Positions 1 through 7,686 of a stretch of 24,902 nt of DNA are shown in pieces (the stretch's first letter is position 1; each line of letters opens with the position of its first letter). The stretch lies in contig JAEWOP010000128.1 of assembly GCA_023399635.1 (NCBI GenBank), positions 1 to 24,902 on the forward strand, read 5' to 3'. Source of the stretch: Pseudomonadota bacterium (GTDB lineage Bacteria > Pseudomonadota > Alphaproteobacteria > Rhizobiales > Rhizobiaceae). The notes under the pieces were generated by a model. That model had not been told where the DNA came from. It was given only the letters and a program-made list of their open reading frames with translations, and made no database searches. Both the position numbers and the translations under genes were made by a program.

Positions 1-447
1 ATGCTGCCGCTGATCAAGAATTTCGGGGGAGCGGCCGGGTTTGATGTGTCGAACGCTGCAATTCAGGTTCTTGGCGGCGCTGGCTATACCCGCGACTGGC
101 CGCTCGAGCAGTATCTGCGCGATTCCCGCGTGATGACAATCTACGAAGGCACGACTGGGATGCAGGCGCTCGATTTCCTGACACGGCGGCTGTGGCGGGA
201 CGAGGGTCGTGCGTTGAGGCTTTTCCACGATAGGATGCGCGCTGACCTACCGCATTGTGCCGGGGCCGATTCGGGAAGCATTGACAATGCGGATCGGGCG
301 CTCCGCGAGCTTGTAGATTTCAGCGACCGGATGTTGTCGCTCCGTAGCGATCCGGCTAGGGCGCTCCACGATGCAAACGAGTATCTGCAGGCGGGGTGGC
401 GTACGGTCACTTCATGGATGCTGGCACGGCTTCCACGTTCGGCGTGA
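1..447 (+). CDS. Acyl-CoA dehydrogenase, C-terminal fragment (5' end outside window)
   Basis: This is the C-terminal part of an FAD-dependent acyl-CoA dehydrogenase, which introduces the alpha-beta double bond into an acyl-CoA. The visible 148 residues contain the family block GGAGYTRDWPLEQYLRD (about 25-41) and the active-site loop IYEGTTGMQALD; its Glu (visible residue 49) sits where most family members have the catalytic base. The remaining ~90 residues form the helical C-terminal extension seen in the DmdC/FadE-like subgroup. The ATG at base 1 is almost certainly an internal Met, because complete members are 550-600 residues and the flavin-binding domains are missing. The substrate cannot be told from this piece. 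Confidence 0.9.
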   Translation: MLPLIKNFGGAAGFDVSNAAIQVLGGAGYTRDWPLEQYLRDSRVMTIYEGTTGMQALDFLTRRLWRDEGRALRLFHDRMRADLPHCAGADSGSIDNADRALRELVDFSDRMLSLRSDPARALHDANEYLQAGWRTVTSWMLARLPRSA

Positions 448-506
448 ATGCCGGCCGATGATCGAGGACGCTTGGTCCGGTGATTTTGCCTCCTAGTCCG
501 CCTTAT

Positions 507-531
507 GGAACATTCACCCTTTCCGCAGGTT
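507..531 (+). promoter_or_regulatory. Candidate RpoE2/EcfG general-stress promoter
   Basis: GGAAC at 507-511 is followed by exactly 18 bases and then TT at 530-531. This matches the reported rhizobial RpoE2 pattern GGAAC-N18/19-TT. It lies just upstream of the ribosome binding site of the DUF6894 gene, giving an expected leader of roughly 15 nt. It also argues against translation starting at the ATG at 505, which would overlap the -35 element. Confidence 0.55.
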
Positions 532-552
532 GGCGAGTGCCTGGAGGGAAAT

Positions 553-771
553 ATGCCGCAGTTCCATCTGTTGATAGCAGATCATCGAGAAGGGCAAGTT
601 TCCATAGAGGTGGACAACAAGGCCGAAGCAATGAATGCGGGCTTCAACGCATTGGCACAATTTGCCTGCCGCAACTTCCCTCCCCCGGAAAATGTCGAGA
701 TCAAGGTCCACGACGACCAGAACCAGCTTGTTGGCACTCTCAGAATGACGTTCGAAGTTTCCTGGGCCTGA
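553..771 (+). CDS. DUF6894-family small protein
   Basis: This is a 72-residue soluble protein resembling the DUF6894 family: an N-terminal strand (MPQFHLLIAD), a helix around Ala-rich residues 24-40, and a C-terminal pair of strands with the typical pattern of a charged turn then a hydrophobic strand (EIKVHDDQNQLVGTLRM). The family has no established function. The ATG at 553 is chosen over an in-frame ATG at 505 because GGAGGG (543-548) lies just upstream and a stress-type promoter match at 507-531 would fall inside the longer version. It stands alone between the acyl-CoA dehydrogenase and the M14 peptidase gene. The promoter suggests induction in the general stress response; that is inference. 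Confidence 0.75.
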   Translation: MPQFHLLIADHREGQVSIEVDNKAEAMNAGFNALAQFACRNFPPPENVEIKVHDDQNQLVGTLRMTFEVSWA

Positions 772-911
772 GTTGCCTGCAGATCGGGCCAATGATCCGC
801 GGGTGCAAACAGATCATCCCCCTGTCCCCTGCACGCGTAGGCGCCGAGCTTGAGTGCAAAAGACAATATCCGGGTCCGGCCACTGACTTGACCTGCTGGG
901 TTCCGTTGCGA

Positions 912-930
912 GAGGCTACGCGATAGCCTC
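912..930. promoter_or_regulatory. Inverted repeat upstream of the M14 peptidase gene
   Basis: GAGGCTA (912-918) and TAGCCTC (924-930) form a perfect 7-bp inverted repeat with a 5-base spacer, ending 33 nt before the GTG start at 964. A CTTGAC-like -35 element (887-892) precedes it, but I see no convincing -10. It could be an operator or an RNA hairpin in the leader. Confidence 0.35.
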
Positions 931-963
931 GAACGTATGAGCGGAACTTCAAGGTAGTCTCGA

Positions 964-2706
964 GTGTCCAAGATCTTCAGGAAGTCCTTTGTGCGCACCC
1001 TCGATCAGCTCATCGCGGGTGCAGTACCCGGTCAATCTTTCGAAGCATGGACCTTCGACGACCGCAGAAGCCGACAAATTGCCGAGCGTCGGCTGGCGGA
1101 GAGGGGCGTGACCGCGAAAATTCGCAGCGCCTATAAGCCACTTCTCCATGCATTTCTTGAGGAGATCGATCTTGCGGGGGTAGAGGCACTTGAGGTTCGC
1201 TATCCTAGGCATCCGAATGCGCCAGAAAATCGGTTTCGGTTGGAGGCTTACCCTCTCGCAGCGATGGTGGGGGCCGCCAGGATTGAATTCATCGAGCGGC
1301 ATGACTCCCAGTTCTTCTATGAGGTCATCCTGACGCGTTCCGGGGAGATGGAGAGGCTAAAGGTGCTGGCACCGAACCGGGTCCATAGGGATGTAACCGG
1401 GCAAACCAATGTCTCACCGACAGGCTGGTTGCGAGCCGGCGGAGAGCACCACGGTGAGCGGCTTGAAACAGACTACGAGGCTCTGTTCGAAGCCGCCATA
1501 GGTGCGGTTGAAGCCTATCCATGGGGCCAGGACGAGCCCTATTTCGAGGAACTGAACATCCGTGTCGAGCATACAGCCGAGGACGAGCCGCTCGCGCTGG
1601 GCGAGGAAGTGATCAGTCTTAGAGAAGCACTCCACGAGGATCTTTATTTTTCACTGCTCGAGTTCTTTCAGAGGAAATCCGGAAGGCCGCTTGGCGACCG
1701 GGGGCTGAAGCCTGGGCAGATCGTACCGGAGATCGTCAAATCAGATCGGGAAGTTTCCGTGTCGATCGAGCTGCGTCCGCTTTGCGTGCGCGACAGCGAT
1801 GGTGCCACCCAGGATCTGGACACAGCGGCCGAACCGCTTGCCGAATCGGAGATCCATGAAATCCTCGACCAGCTCGGTGGGACCCGATTTGCCGCGCGCT
1901 CTCGTTCCGGCCGCGAATTGAGGGCCAGTTATATTGCGGGCAGCGACGCAGCGGTGATGGTCAGTGGTGGCCAGCATCCGAATGAGACGACAGGAATCGT
2001 TGGCGCTCTGCGCGCGGCAAAGATACTGAGCGGAAGGGCAGGGGCACATTTTACCGTCTCGCCGCTGGAAAACGCGGACGGTTATGCGCTTCATCAGCGC
2101 TTGCGTGCGGACAATCCGCGCCACATGCACCATGCTGCGCGGTATACGGCTTTCGGCGACGATCTCGAATATCGCACACCCGAAAAAGCTGGGCAGCATC
2201 TGTACGAGAAGCAAATCCGCGTGAAGGCGGAGGAGGTGAGCGGGGCGCTCCTGCACGTGAACCTGCACGGCTATCCTTCCCATGAGTGGACACGGCCGCT
2301 TTCGGGGTATGTCCCACGCAATTTTGCAATGTGGACACTACCCAAAGGGTTCTTTCTCGTCCTGCGTCACCGCACGGGTTGGGAAGCGCATGGGGAAAAG
2401 GTGCTGGACAAGGTTACTAGTCATCTTGGTGCCATCCCGGGGTTGCTTGCGTTCAACACCCGTCAGATCGCGTTGTATGAGATCCATGCCGGGAAGACGG
2501 GCTTCAGGATGGTCAACGGGTTTCCCTGCCTTGTATCCGTAGACGATCGGCACACGGTGCCGATCACCCTGATCACAGAATATCCCGATGAGACCATCTA
2601 CGGGGCAGACTTCATCGCAGGCCATACCGCTCAGATGGAGGCGGTACTCGCCGCCTATGGTGCATGGCAGGAAATCATGGCGGACAGAGAAGCTGTTGCG
2701 GCCTAG
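964..2706 (+). CDS. M14-type zinc carboxypeptidase family protein
   Basis: This is a 580-residue protein whose C-terminal part (about 310-560) is a zinc carboxypeptidase-like domain of the M14 / succinylglutamate desuccinylase type. Visible zinc ligands are HPNE (H338, E341) after VMVSGGQ, and H435 in NLHGYPSHE; E539 in LITEYPDET is a plausible catalytic Glu. The first ~300 residues match no domain I recognise and make the protein much longer than a bare M14 domain (~300 aa). There is no signal peptide or membrane segment, so it is probably cytoplasmic. The start is a GTG preceded by AAGG at 951-954; no better in-frame start is visible. A hydrolase of the FAH family follows 182 nt downstream on the same strand, so they may act on one catabolic substrate. 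The substrate is unknown. Confidence 0.8.
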   Translation: MSKIFRKSFVRTLDQLIAGAVPGQSFEAWTFDDRRSRQIAERRLAERGVTAKIRSAYKPLLHAFLEEIDLAGVEALEVRYPRHPNAPENRFRLEAYPLAAMVGAARIEFIERHDSQFFYEVILTRSGEMERLKVLAPNRVHRDVTGQTNVSPTGWLRAGGEHHGERLETDYEALFEAAIGAVEAYPWGQDEPYFEELNIRVEHTAEDEPLALGEEVISLREALHEDLYFSLLEFFQRKSGRPLGDRGLKPGQIVPEIVKSDREVSVSIELRPLCVRDSDGATQDLDTAAEPLAESEIHEILDQLGGTRFAARSRSGRELRASYIAGSDAAVMVSGGQHPNETTGIVGALRAAKILSGRAGAHFTVSPLENADGYALHQRLRADNPRHMHHAARYTAFGDDLEYRTPEKAGQHLYEKQIRVKAEEVSGALLHVNLHGYPSHEWTRPLSGYVPRNFAMWTLPKGFFLVLRHRTGWEAHGEKVLDKVTSHLGAIPGLLAFNTRQIALYEIHAGKTGFRMVNGFPCLVSVDDRHTVPITLITEYPDETIYGADFIAGHTAQMEAVLAAYGAWQEIMADREAVAA

Positions 2707-2756
2707 ATGAAAGGCCAATGTCGTTCTGCGCCGACGTTGCCTATCTCCCGGCAATG

Positions 2757-2810
2757 GAGCTGCGGGAGCGTCTGTCGTAGCCCGCGCAGCTCTCACACGT
2801 CATCTTTTCT
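2757..2810 (+). terminator. Possible hairpin terminator after the M14 gene
   Basis: GAGCTGCGGG (2757-2766) can pair with CCCGCGCAGCTC (2781-2792) with a 2-base bulge. A pyrimidine-rich stretch (TCATCTTTTCTTCT) starts a few bases later. The T tract is not directly attached to the stem, so termination may be partial and the downstream FAH gene could still be read through. Confidence 0.35.
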
Positions 2811-2888
2811 TCTCTGGTTCTTCGAGGAACAACCTTGCGAATCCGGCAGGACTTTAACAAGAGTGTCCGGAGCAAGAAGGAGCACATC

Positions 2889-3593
2889 GTGCAGACATCG
2901 CAGATCGGCAGCTATATCTTTGAGCCGGCACCGACGCCGAAGCTTGCCGTCGAGGGGACAGAGGCGCTTTTTCCGGTTCATCGGATCTATTGCGTCGGCC
3001 GTAACTTTGCCGACCACGCTGTTGAGATGGGGCATGATCCAAACAAGGAGCCGCCTTTCTTCTTTCAGAAGAACCCGGATAACCTTCTTCCGATGGGTAA
3101 GGACTTTCCCTATCCATCAGCTTCCGCAGATGTGCACCATGAGATTGAACTCGTTGTTGCTCTTCACAAGGGCGGGCGCGACATCTCGCCGGAGCAGGCG
3201 CTTGACTGCGTATTCGGTTACGCCGTGGGGCTCGACATGACGCGTCGTGATCTCCAGGGCGAGGCAAAGAAGCTTGGCCGCCCCTGGGAAACCGGCAAGG
3301 CTTTCGAAGCCTCAGCACCCTGCGGGCCGTTGCGTCCGGCTTTCGAGGTTGGCCATCCTACTGAGGGAGCGATCTGGCTTGAGGTTAACGGAGAGACTCG
3401 TCAGAGCGGCGACCTGAACCAGATGATCTGGAAGGTGCCGGAGATGATCTCGTATCTGTCCCAGCTTTTCGAATTGCAGCCTGGCGACCTCATCTTTGCA
3501 GGAACACCGTCTGGCGTTGACGCGGTGGCCAAGGGAGATGAGATGCATGGTCATATCACTGGCGTCGGCGAGATACGCTTCCGCGTTGTTTAA
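2889..3593 (+). CDS. Fumarylacetoacetate hydrolase (FAH) family protein
   Basis: This is a 234-residue FAH-fold enzyme of the short, single-domain type (fumarylpyruvate/acylpyruvate hydrolase-like), which cleaves C-C bonds in beta-diketo acids or acts as a decarboxylase or isomerase. Key features are GRNFADHA (38-45), the divalent-metal ligands E85 and E87 in HHEIELVV and D116 in GLDMTRRDLQ, a conserved Lys at 137 and the C-terminal GTPSGV loop (205-210). The GTG at 2889 is preferred because AAGGAG (2877-2882) lies 6 nt upstream; an extension to TTG at 2835 has no ribosome site and adds non-family sequence. It may share an operon with the M14 gene upstream. The physiological substrate is not evident; aromatic or amino-acid breakdown is typical of the family. 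Confidence 0.88.
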   Translation: MQTSQIGSYIFEPAPTPKLAVEGTEALFPVHRIYCVGRNFADHAVEMGHDPNKEPPFFFQKNPDNLLPMGKDFPYPSASADVHHEIELVVALHKGGRDISPEQALDCVFGYAVGLDMTRRDLQGEAKKLGRPWETGKAFEASAPCGPLRPAFEVGHPTEGAIWLEVNGETRQSGDLNQMIWKVPEMISYLSQLFELQPGDLIFAGTPSGVDAVAKGDEMHGHITGVGEIRFRVV

Positions 3594-3614
3594 GGCAATT
3601 CCTCTGCAGTGCCG

Positions 3615-3959
3615 CTAGGTGCCGCAGAGCGTCAGCCAGATCACTCCGCCAAAGCAGAAGGGGGTCGCTATGATGGCGGCCAACCAGACATAGCCTGCGA
3701 CTTCGCGGGCGAAACTGGCCGTGTCATCACCGGGCTTGCCGCGACCCTGCCGTCTCCACGCGATGTAGGGAATGAGGACCGTCAGGAGTGAGAGCAGGAG
3801 AGCACCGATCAGCACGATCCGCAAAGCACCATGCCCCCCCGGTGCGCGATTGTCACCGACGAGATGGCAGCCGGTCGCCTGGACCCCGTAAAGCATGAGA
3901 AAGATCAGGCTCCAGATGGCAAATCCCGCAATAATCGCAACGAGCGGATGTCTCATCAT
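3615..3959 (-). CDS. Small membrane protein of the cytochrome oxidase cluster
   Basis: This is a 114-residue protein with three predicted membrane helices (about residues 6-28, 48-68 and 88-112) and a short basic loop (WRRQGRGKPGDD) between the second and third. The ATG (3957-3959) overlaps the TGA of the subunit I+III gene as ATGA, so the two are translationally coupled; a second ATG follows immediately at 3956. I do not recognise a named family. Position and topology suggest an accessory or assembly subunit of the oxidase, or the missing small helices of a subunit III/IV. It converges with the FAH gene, with 21 bp between their stops. Confidence 0.75.
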   Translation of the reverse strand: MMRHPLVAIIAGFAIWSLIFLMLYGVQATGCHLVGDNRAPGGHGALRIVLIGALLLSLLTVLIPYIAWRRQGRGKPGDDTASFAREVAGYVWLAAIIATPFCFGGVIWLTLCGT

Positions 3960-6463
3960 TGGCCGCCCCCATGGACGAGGCTTGCTAGCACGAAGGGGAA
4001 AGCGGCCGCCGCAACTGTGACCCCGGCGCTGTATTGGTGCCACAGCGAGCCGATGCGAAGATCGAGGCTACGCCTTTGCGATACGAAGCCGCTGCGGACC
4101 CGCCAGATACCGTATCCGGCGAAAACACAACCAAGCGCATTGTGAAGTGCCGCGTAGGCCATGACGACGAACACGCTGGCTGCAGCTGCGTGGCTGCGTG
4201 GGTCAGGCACGGCAGTGAAGGCAAGCCAAAGCATCAAGGCTGCCGCAGCAAGATGAGCCGGTACACACAGTGACAACCATCCGGTAGAGGCGGGGTGGGC
4301 GATCGCCCTCCATCCGGCAAGAGCGGCGATCACGGATGCCACAGCTGCAATCGCCGGACCGGCAACGCCCAACTCTGCGATCTGCTGCGGAGGCCAGTTC
4401 GGTGCAGAGATCCAAAGGAACAAGGCCCCGAACAGCAATGAAACATATGCGGTTGCGTCAGCCGTTAAGGTCAACACCATCGCCCACCATGAGGGTGGCC
4501 TTTCTGTCTCGATGTGAATCGGGAGATGCTGGCCGTTGCCAATGCTGAGGGTACCCACATCCGTCCCCTCAGCCGTGTCCTGACTCCACAAAAGGAAGAG
4601 TATGATCACGCAAACGAAGGCAATCGGCGTCAGCCAATATAGTTTGAAGAGGAGAGACAAGAAGAAGGATGCGGTTACAAGTGCAGTCCAGAGCGGCAGA
4701 AAAGTCTGCCGTGGCAAACGGACGATGTGTTCCGGCTTTCCTGAAACCATGTCGACCGCGAGAAGCTCCATCCTCCCGCCGCGCAGGAAGCCCAAGAGAC
4801 CCTTACCGGCTGCAAGCTGCGGACCGAGGACGTTTGGCTCAAGCATGTCGGCACGGCAATCGATGCTGGGAAGGGATGCGAAATTATAGGATGGCGGGGG
4901 CGTCGGCATCGCCCATTCAAGCGTCCCCGCATTCCAGGGATTTCGGTGGAAAGGCCGACCGAACCTGAAGAGAAGAAGGAAGTCCAACGCTATCAGGGCG
5001 AAGCCCATGGTCATCACGAAGCTTCCTGCCGAGGAAATGAAGTTGAGCGTTTCCCAGCCTGATTCAGGCGGATACTCGAACACCCGCCGTGGCATGCCGC
5101 GCAACCCCGTCAAGTGCATCATGAAGAAAGTAACGTTGAAGCCGATGAAGATCATCCAGAAGGCGGCAGATGACAGATGCTGGACCGGCTGGCGGCCAGT
5201 GATGTGGGGCAGCCAATAATAGGTTGCCGCCAGCATCGGGAATACGAAACCACCGACCAGGACGTAATGCAGATGCGCGACAACGAAATGCGTGTCGTGA
5301 GCCTGCCAGTCAAACGGCACCATCGCCAGCATGACCCCCGTCAGACCTCCGATCACAAAGACAAAGAAGAAGCCGAAGATATGCAGCATCGGCACGGAAA
5401 ATCGCGGACGTCCTTGGCTGATGGTTGCGAGCCAGGCAAAGATCTGGATCGCTGTCGGAATAGCCACGAGCGCACTTGCGGCGGAGAAGAAGGACAGGGC
5501 GACATGGGGAATGCCGACCGTGTACATGTGATGCACCCAGAGGCCGAAGGAAAGAAAGGCCATTGAGACGAGCGCAGCAATGATGATGCGGTATCCCGCA
5601 AGAGGGGCGCCTGCGAAGACCGGCAAAATGGTGGAAATCGCTCCCGCAGCAGGGAGAAAGATGATGTAGACCTCCGGATGCCCGAACAGCCAGAACAGGT
5701 GTTGCCACAGCAAAGGGTCGCCGCCTCTGGTCGGGTCGAAGAACGGCAGGTCAAATGCTCTCTCAACCTCCAGCAGCACTGATCCGAGGATGAGAGGCGG
5801 GAAGCCGATCAGCATCATGGTCGCCACCACCAGCATGTACCACGCAAAGATCGGCATCTTGTCGAGCGACATGCCCGCCGCCCGAAGCTTCAGGATGGTC
5901 ACCATGATCTCAATTGCCGCCGAAAGGGCCGATATCTCGACGAAGGTGATACCCAGCAACCAGACGTCGGAGTTGATGCCAGGCGAATAGGTGTTGGAGG
6001 ACAACGGCGTGTACATGAACCAGCCGCTGTTGGGCGCCACGCCCGCGATGAGTGCTGCAATCAGAATGCCGCCGCCGAAAAGATAGCACCAGAAGCCATA
6101 GGCGGAGAGCCTGGGAAAGGCGAGGTCACGGGTTCCGAGCAGCTTCGGGAGAAGGTAGATTGCCAGGCCTTCGAAGAAGGGGATGGCAAAAAGGAACATC
6201 ATGATGGAGCCGTGCATGGTGAAAACCTGCGCGTATTCCTCAGCATCCATGAAGACGCTTTCCGACGATGCCAACTGCGTTCGGATCAGCATTGCGAGCA
6301 GACCACCGATCGCAAAGAAGACCAGCGAGGTCAGCATGAAGCGCAGGCCGACCACGTTGTGATTGACGGCGGCGTAACGGGCCAGACCGGGTTTAGTCCC
6401 CCAGACGTCTTCAAGCGCCTTATGCAGCGCGATTGGGGATGAGGGGTCCGTGTTCTGGTTCAT
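3956..6463 (-). CDS. ctaD: Cytochrome c oxidase, subunit I + III fusion
   Basis: This is an 835-residue membrane protein of the haem-copper oxidase superfamily, which reduces O2 to water while moving protons. Subunit I occupies about residues 30-560: H84 (FTMHG) and H399 are the haem a ligands, H397 the haem a3 ligand, and H262, H311 and H312 the CuB ligands with Y266 in GHPEVY. A linker with two helices (588-626) leads to a subunit III domain with five more helices (660-832). D113 (GTRDLAFPR) and E264 of the D pathway are present. The K-pathway Lys of the PTGIK motif is Gln340 here (PTAIQIFAW), and the Asn pair after the D-pathway Asp is Ser-Ala. The ATG at 6463 overlaps the subunit II stop (ATGA). 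Such I+III fusions resemble the CoxN-type secondary oxidases of rhizobia. Confidence 0.93.
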   Translation of the reverse strand: MNQNTDPSSPIALHKALEDVWGTKPGLARYAAVNHNVVGLRFMLTSLVFFAIGGLLAMLIRTQLASSESVFMDAEEYAQVFTMHGSIMMFLFAIPFFEGLAIYLLPKLLGTRDLAFPRLSAYGFWCYLFGGGILIAALIAGVAPNSGWFMYTPLSSNTYSPGINSDVWLLGITFVEISALSAAIEIMVTILKLRAAGMSLDKMPIFAWYMLVVATMMLIGFPPLILGSVLLEVERAFDLPFFDPTRGGDPLLWQHLFWLFGHPEVYIIFLPAAGAISTILPVFAGAPLAGYRIIIAALVSMAFLSFGLWVHHMYTVGIPHVALSFFSAASALVAIPTAIQIFAWLATISQGRPRFSVPMLHIFGFFFVFVIGGLTGVMLAMVPFDWQAHDTHFVVAHLHYVLVGGFVFPMLAATYYWLPHITGRQPVQHLSSAAFWMIFIGFNVTFFMMHLTGLRGMPRRVFEYPPESGWETLNFISSAGSFVMTMGFALIALDFLLLFRFGRPFHRNPWNAGTLEWAMPTPPPSYNFASLPSIDCRADMLEPNVLGPQLAAGKGLLGFLRGGRMELLAVDMVSGKPEHIVRLPRQTFLPLWTALVTASFFLSLLFKLYWLTPIAFVCVIILFLLWSQDTAEGTDVGTLSIGNGQHLPIHIETERPPSWWAMVLTLTADATAYVSLLFGALFLWISAPNWPPQQIAELGVAGPAIAAVASVIAALAGWRAIAHPASTGWLSLCVPAHLAAAALMLWLAFTAVPDPRSHAAAASVFVVMAYAALHNALGCVFAGYGIWRVRSGFVSQRRSLDLRIGSLWHQYSAGVTVAAAAFPFVLASLVHGGGQ

Positions 6464-7134
6464 TGTGCATCTCCGGCCCCAATGGCGGCGGCGTAATCCT
6501 CTGCGGCGTGGGCTCGAACTTCGAAATCCATTGCTGCGTGCCCTACTCCGCAGTACTCGGAGCACTGGCCACCATAGCGGCCGGGCTGGTCGGCGTGCAG
6601 CCGAAGGTAATTTGTGTGACCCGGCACAGCATCGATCTTGCCTGCAAGCCTCGGGATCCAAAAGCTATGGATGACATCATCGCTTTCCACGGCCACCTCG
6701 ACCGTCTGTCCGGCGGGGATATGAAGGACGCCAAGGGTGGAGGGAGCACCTGTTATGTCCGGGTAGCGGAATCGCCATTGCCAGCGTGTTCCGGTTGCTT
6801 CAACCCGTACGAGATCCGGTGGCTCGGGAGAACCGCCTCTCAGCAGATACTCGCCCTCCCAGAAGGCGTAGAAGGTGAGGGCTGCAAGGATCGGGATGGG
6901 TAATGCCAAACCGCCAGCAAGGATCCAGGAGCGGGGTGACAGGCCTCTGCCGAACTCCGGCTTGAAGACAAGGATGAGGAAAAGTCCGACGACCAGCAGG
7001 AACAGCGGAACCGCGGCCGCCAGCATTACCCACCACAATCTGGCGATAGACGCGGCTGCTGGCCCGGCGGGATCAAGCGCGGAAACATTTCCGGTGCACC
7101 CGCACAAGAGGACCAGGCCGGCGCCTGCGATCAT
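6460..7134 (-). CDS. coxB: Cytochrome c oxidase subunit II (CuA), lipoprotein type
   Basis: This 224-residue subunit accepts electrons from cytochrome c through the binuclear CuA centre. It has a short hydrophobic leader ending in LLCGC, a likely lipobox with Cys13 as the lipidated residue, two membrane helices (about 33-57 and 69-92), then a periplasmic cupredoxin domain. CuA ligands are H156, C191, E193, C195, H199 and M202 (CSEYCGVGHAAM); the aromatic WQWRFRYP stretch (118-125) is the electron entry region. There is no fused cytochrome c domain. The start is uncertain: the ATG at 7134 gives a leader without a basic N-terminus and has no ribosome site, so a non-ATG start up to ~50 nt upstream (adding RQYRCWFRR) is possible. 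It is the first gene of the cox operon, only 54 bp from the divergent DUF2231 gene. Confidence 0.9.
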   Translation of the reverse strand: MIAGAGLVLLCGCTGNVSALDPAGPAAASIARLWWVMLAAAVPLFLLVVGLFLILVFKPEFGRGLSPRSWILAGGLALPIPILAALTFYAFWEGEYLLRGGSPEPPDLVRVEATGTRWQWRFRYPDITGAPSTLGVLHIPAGQTVEVAVESDDVIHSFWIPRLAGKIDAVPGHTNYLRLHADQPGRYGGQCSEYCGVGHAAMDFEVRAHAAEDYAAAIGAGDAQ

Positions 7135-7139
7135 GCGGC

Positions 7140-7165
7140 GGAACCAGCAGCGATACTGCCGTATT
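7140..7165 (+). promoter_or_regulatory. Weak candidate RpoE2-type promoter for the DUF2231 gene
   Basis: GGAAC (7140-7144) is followed by 19 bases and TT (7164-7165), within the N18/19 spacing reported for rhizobial RpoE2. It lies 24 nt before the ATG of the DUF2231 gene and immediately upstream of the annotated start of the opposite-strand subunit II gene. The -10 context (CGTATTG) is less typical than in the other two candidates. Confidence 0.3.
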
Positions 7166-7188
7166 GTAAAAGGAAACGGAGCCAGCTG

Positions 7189-7686
7189 ATGGATGCGACG
7201 CAACACCAAAACCCAGTCATCGCGGAGGTTCAGGAGAAGGACGTCAGCTCCGCTGTTGCCGTGGCGGGTCATCCCCTGCATGCAATGACGGTTCATTTCC
7301 CCATCGCGCTGGTGTTCGTCACTCTGGCTATCGACCTGCTCTACTGGTGGTCGGGCGATGATTTCTGGCTTCGCGCCGGCCTGTGGTCCTCCGGTGGGGC
7401 CTTCTGGATGGGCGTGGCGGCCGGGATTGTCGGAACGATTGAACTGCTTTCGGTTGCCGGCATCCGCGAACGCGTCGCGAGCTGGGCGCATGCGATCGCC
7501 GCGATCATGCTCATCGCCATTGCCGGGTTGAACTGGGGCCTGCGCCTTACGGAATCGCTTGATGTCGTGCCTCATGGGCTGCTGGTTTCTGCATTGGCTT
7601 CGGTGATCACCGGGATGGCTGGCTGGCATGGAGGCAAGCTCATCTTTGATCATGGGATTGGTCTCATGGTATCTCCCAAGGACTGA
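7189..7686 (+). CDS. DUF2231 family membrane protein
   Basis: This is a 165-residue protein with a hydrophilic N-terminus (about 27 residues) and four hydrophobic helices, beginning with the family motif GHPLHAMTVHFPIAL (residues 27-41), whose two His residues are typical of DUF2231 proteins. The family has no proven biochemical role; it is often found beside redox or respiratory genes and may bind haem or metal, which is inference from its conserved His. The start at 7189 has CGGAG at 7177-7181. The gene runs against the cox genes: it is divergent from subunit II (54 bp apart), and its last 23 bp overlap the end of the convergent CopD-like gene. A weak stress-promoter match lies just upstream. 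Confidence 0.85.
   Translation: MDATQHQNPVIAEVQEKDVSSAVAVAGHPLHAMTVHFPIALVFVTLAIDLLYWWSGDDFWLRAGLWSSGGAFWMGVAAGIVGTIELLSVAGIRERVASWAHAIAAIMLIAIAGLNWGLRLTESLDVVPHGLLVSALASVITGMAGWHGGKLIFDHGIGLMVSPKD

Noticed and set aside
480..926. 148-codon plus-strand frame overlapping the DUF6894 gene
   Set aside because: Its composition (Arg/Ser/Pro rich) is typical of an out-of-frame reading, and the overlapping 72-codon gene has a good ribosome site and family match.
943..966. GGAAC before the M14 gene as a stress promoter
   Set aside because: No TT at 18 or 19 bases, and the -10 position would fall inside the start codon region.
3602..3629. CTCTGC/GCAGAG repeat between the convergent FAH and cox genes as a terminator
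   Set aside because: Only 6 bp, a 16-nt loop and no T run on either strand.
3831..6903. Several plus-strand open frames opposite the cox genes
   Set aside because: They are short, start at arbitrary ATGs, have no ribosome sites or family resemblance, and lie exactly opposite strongly supported oxidase genes.
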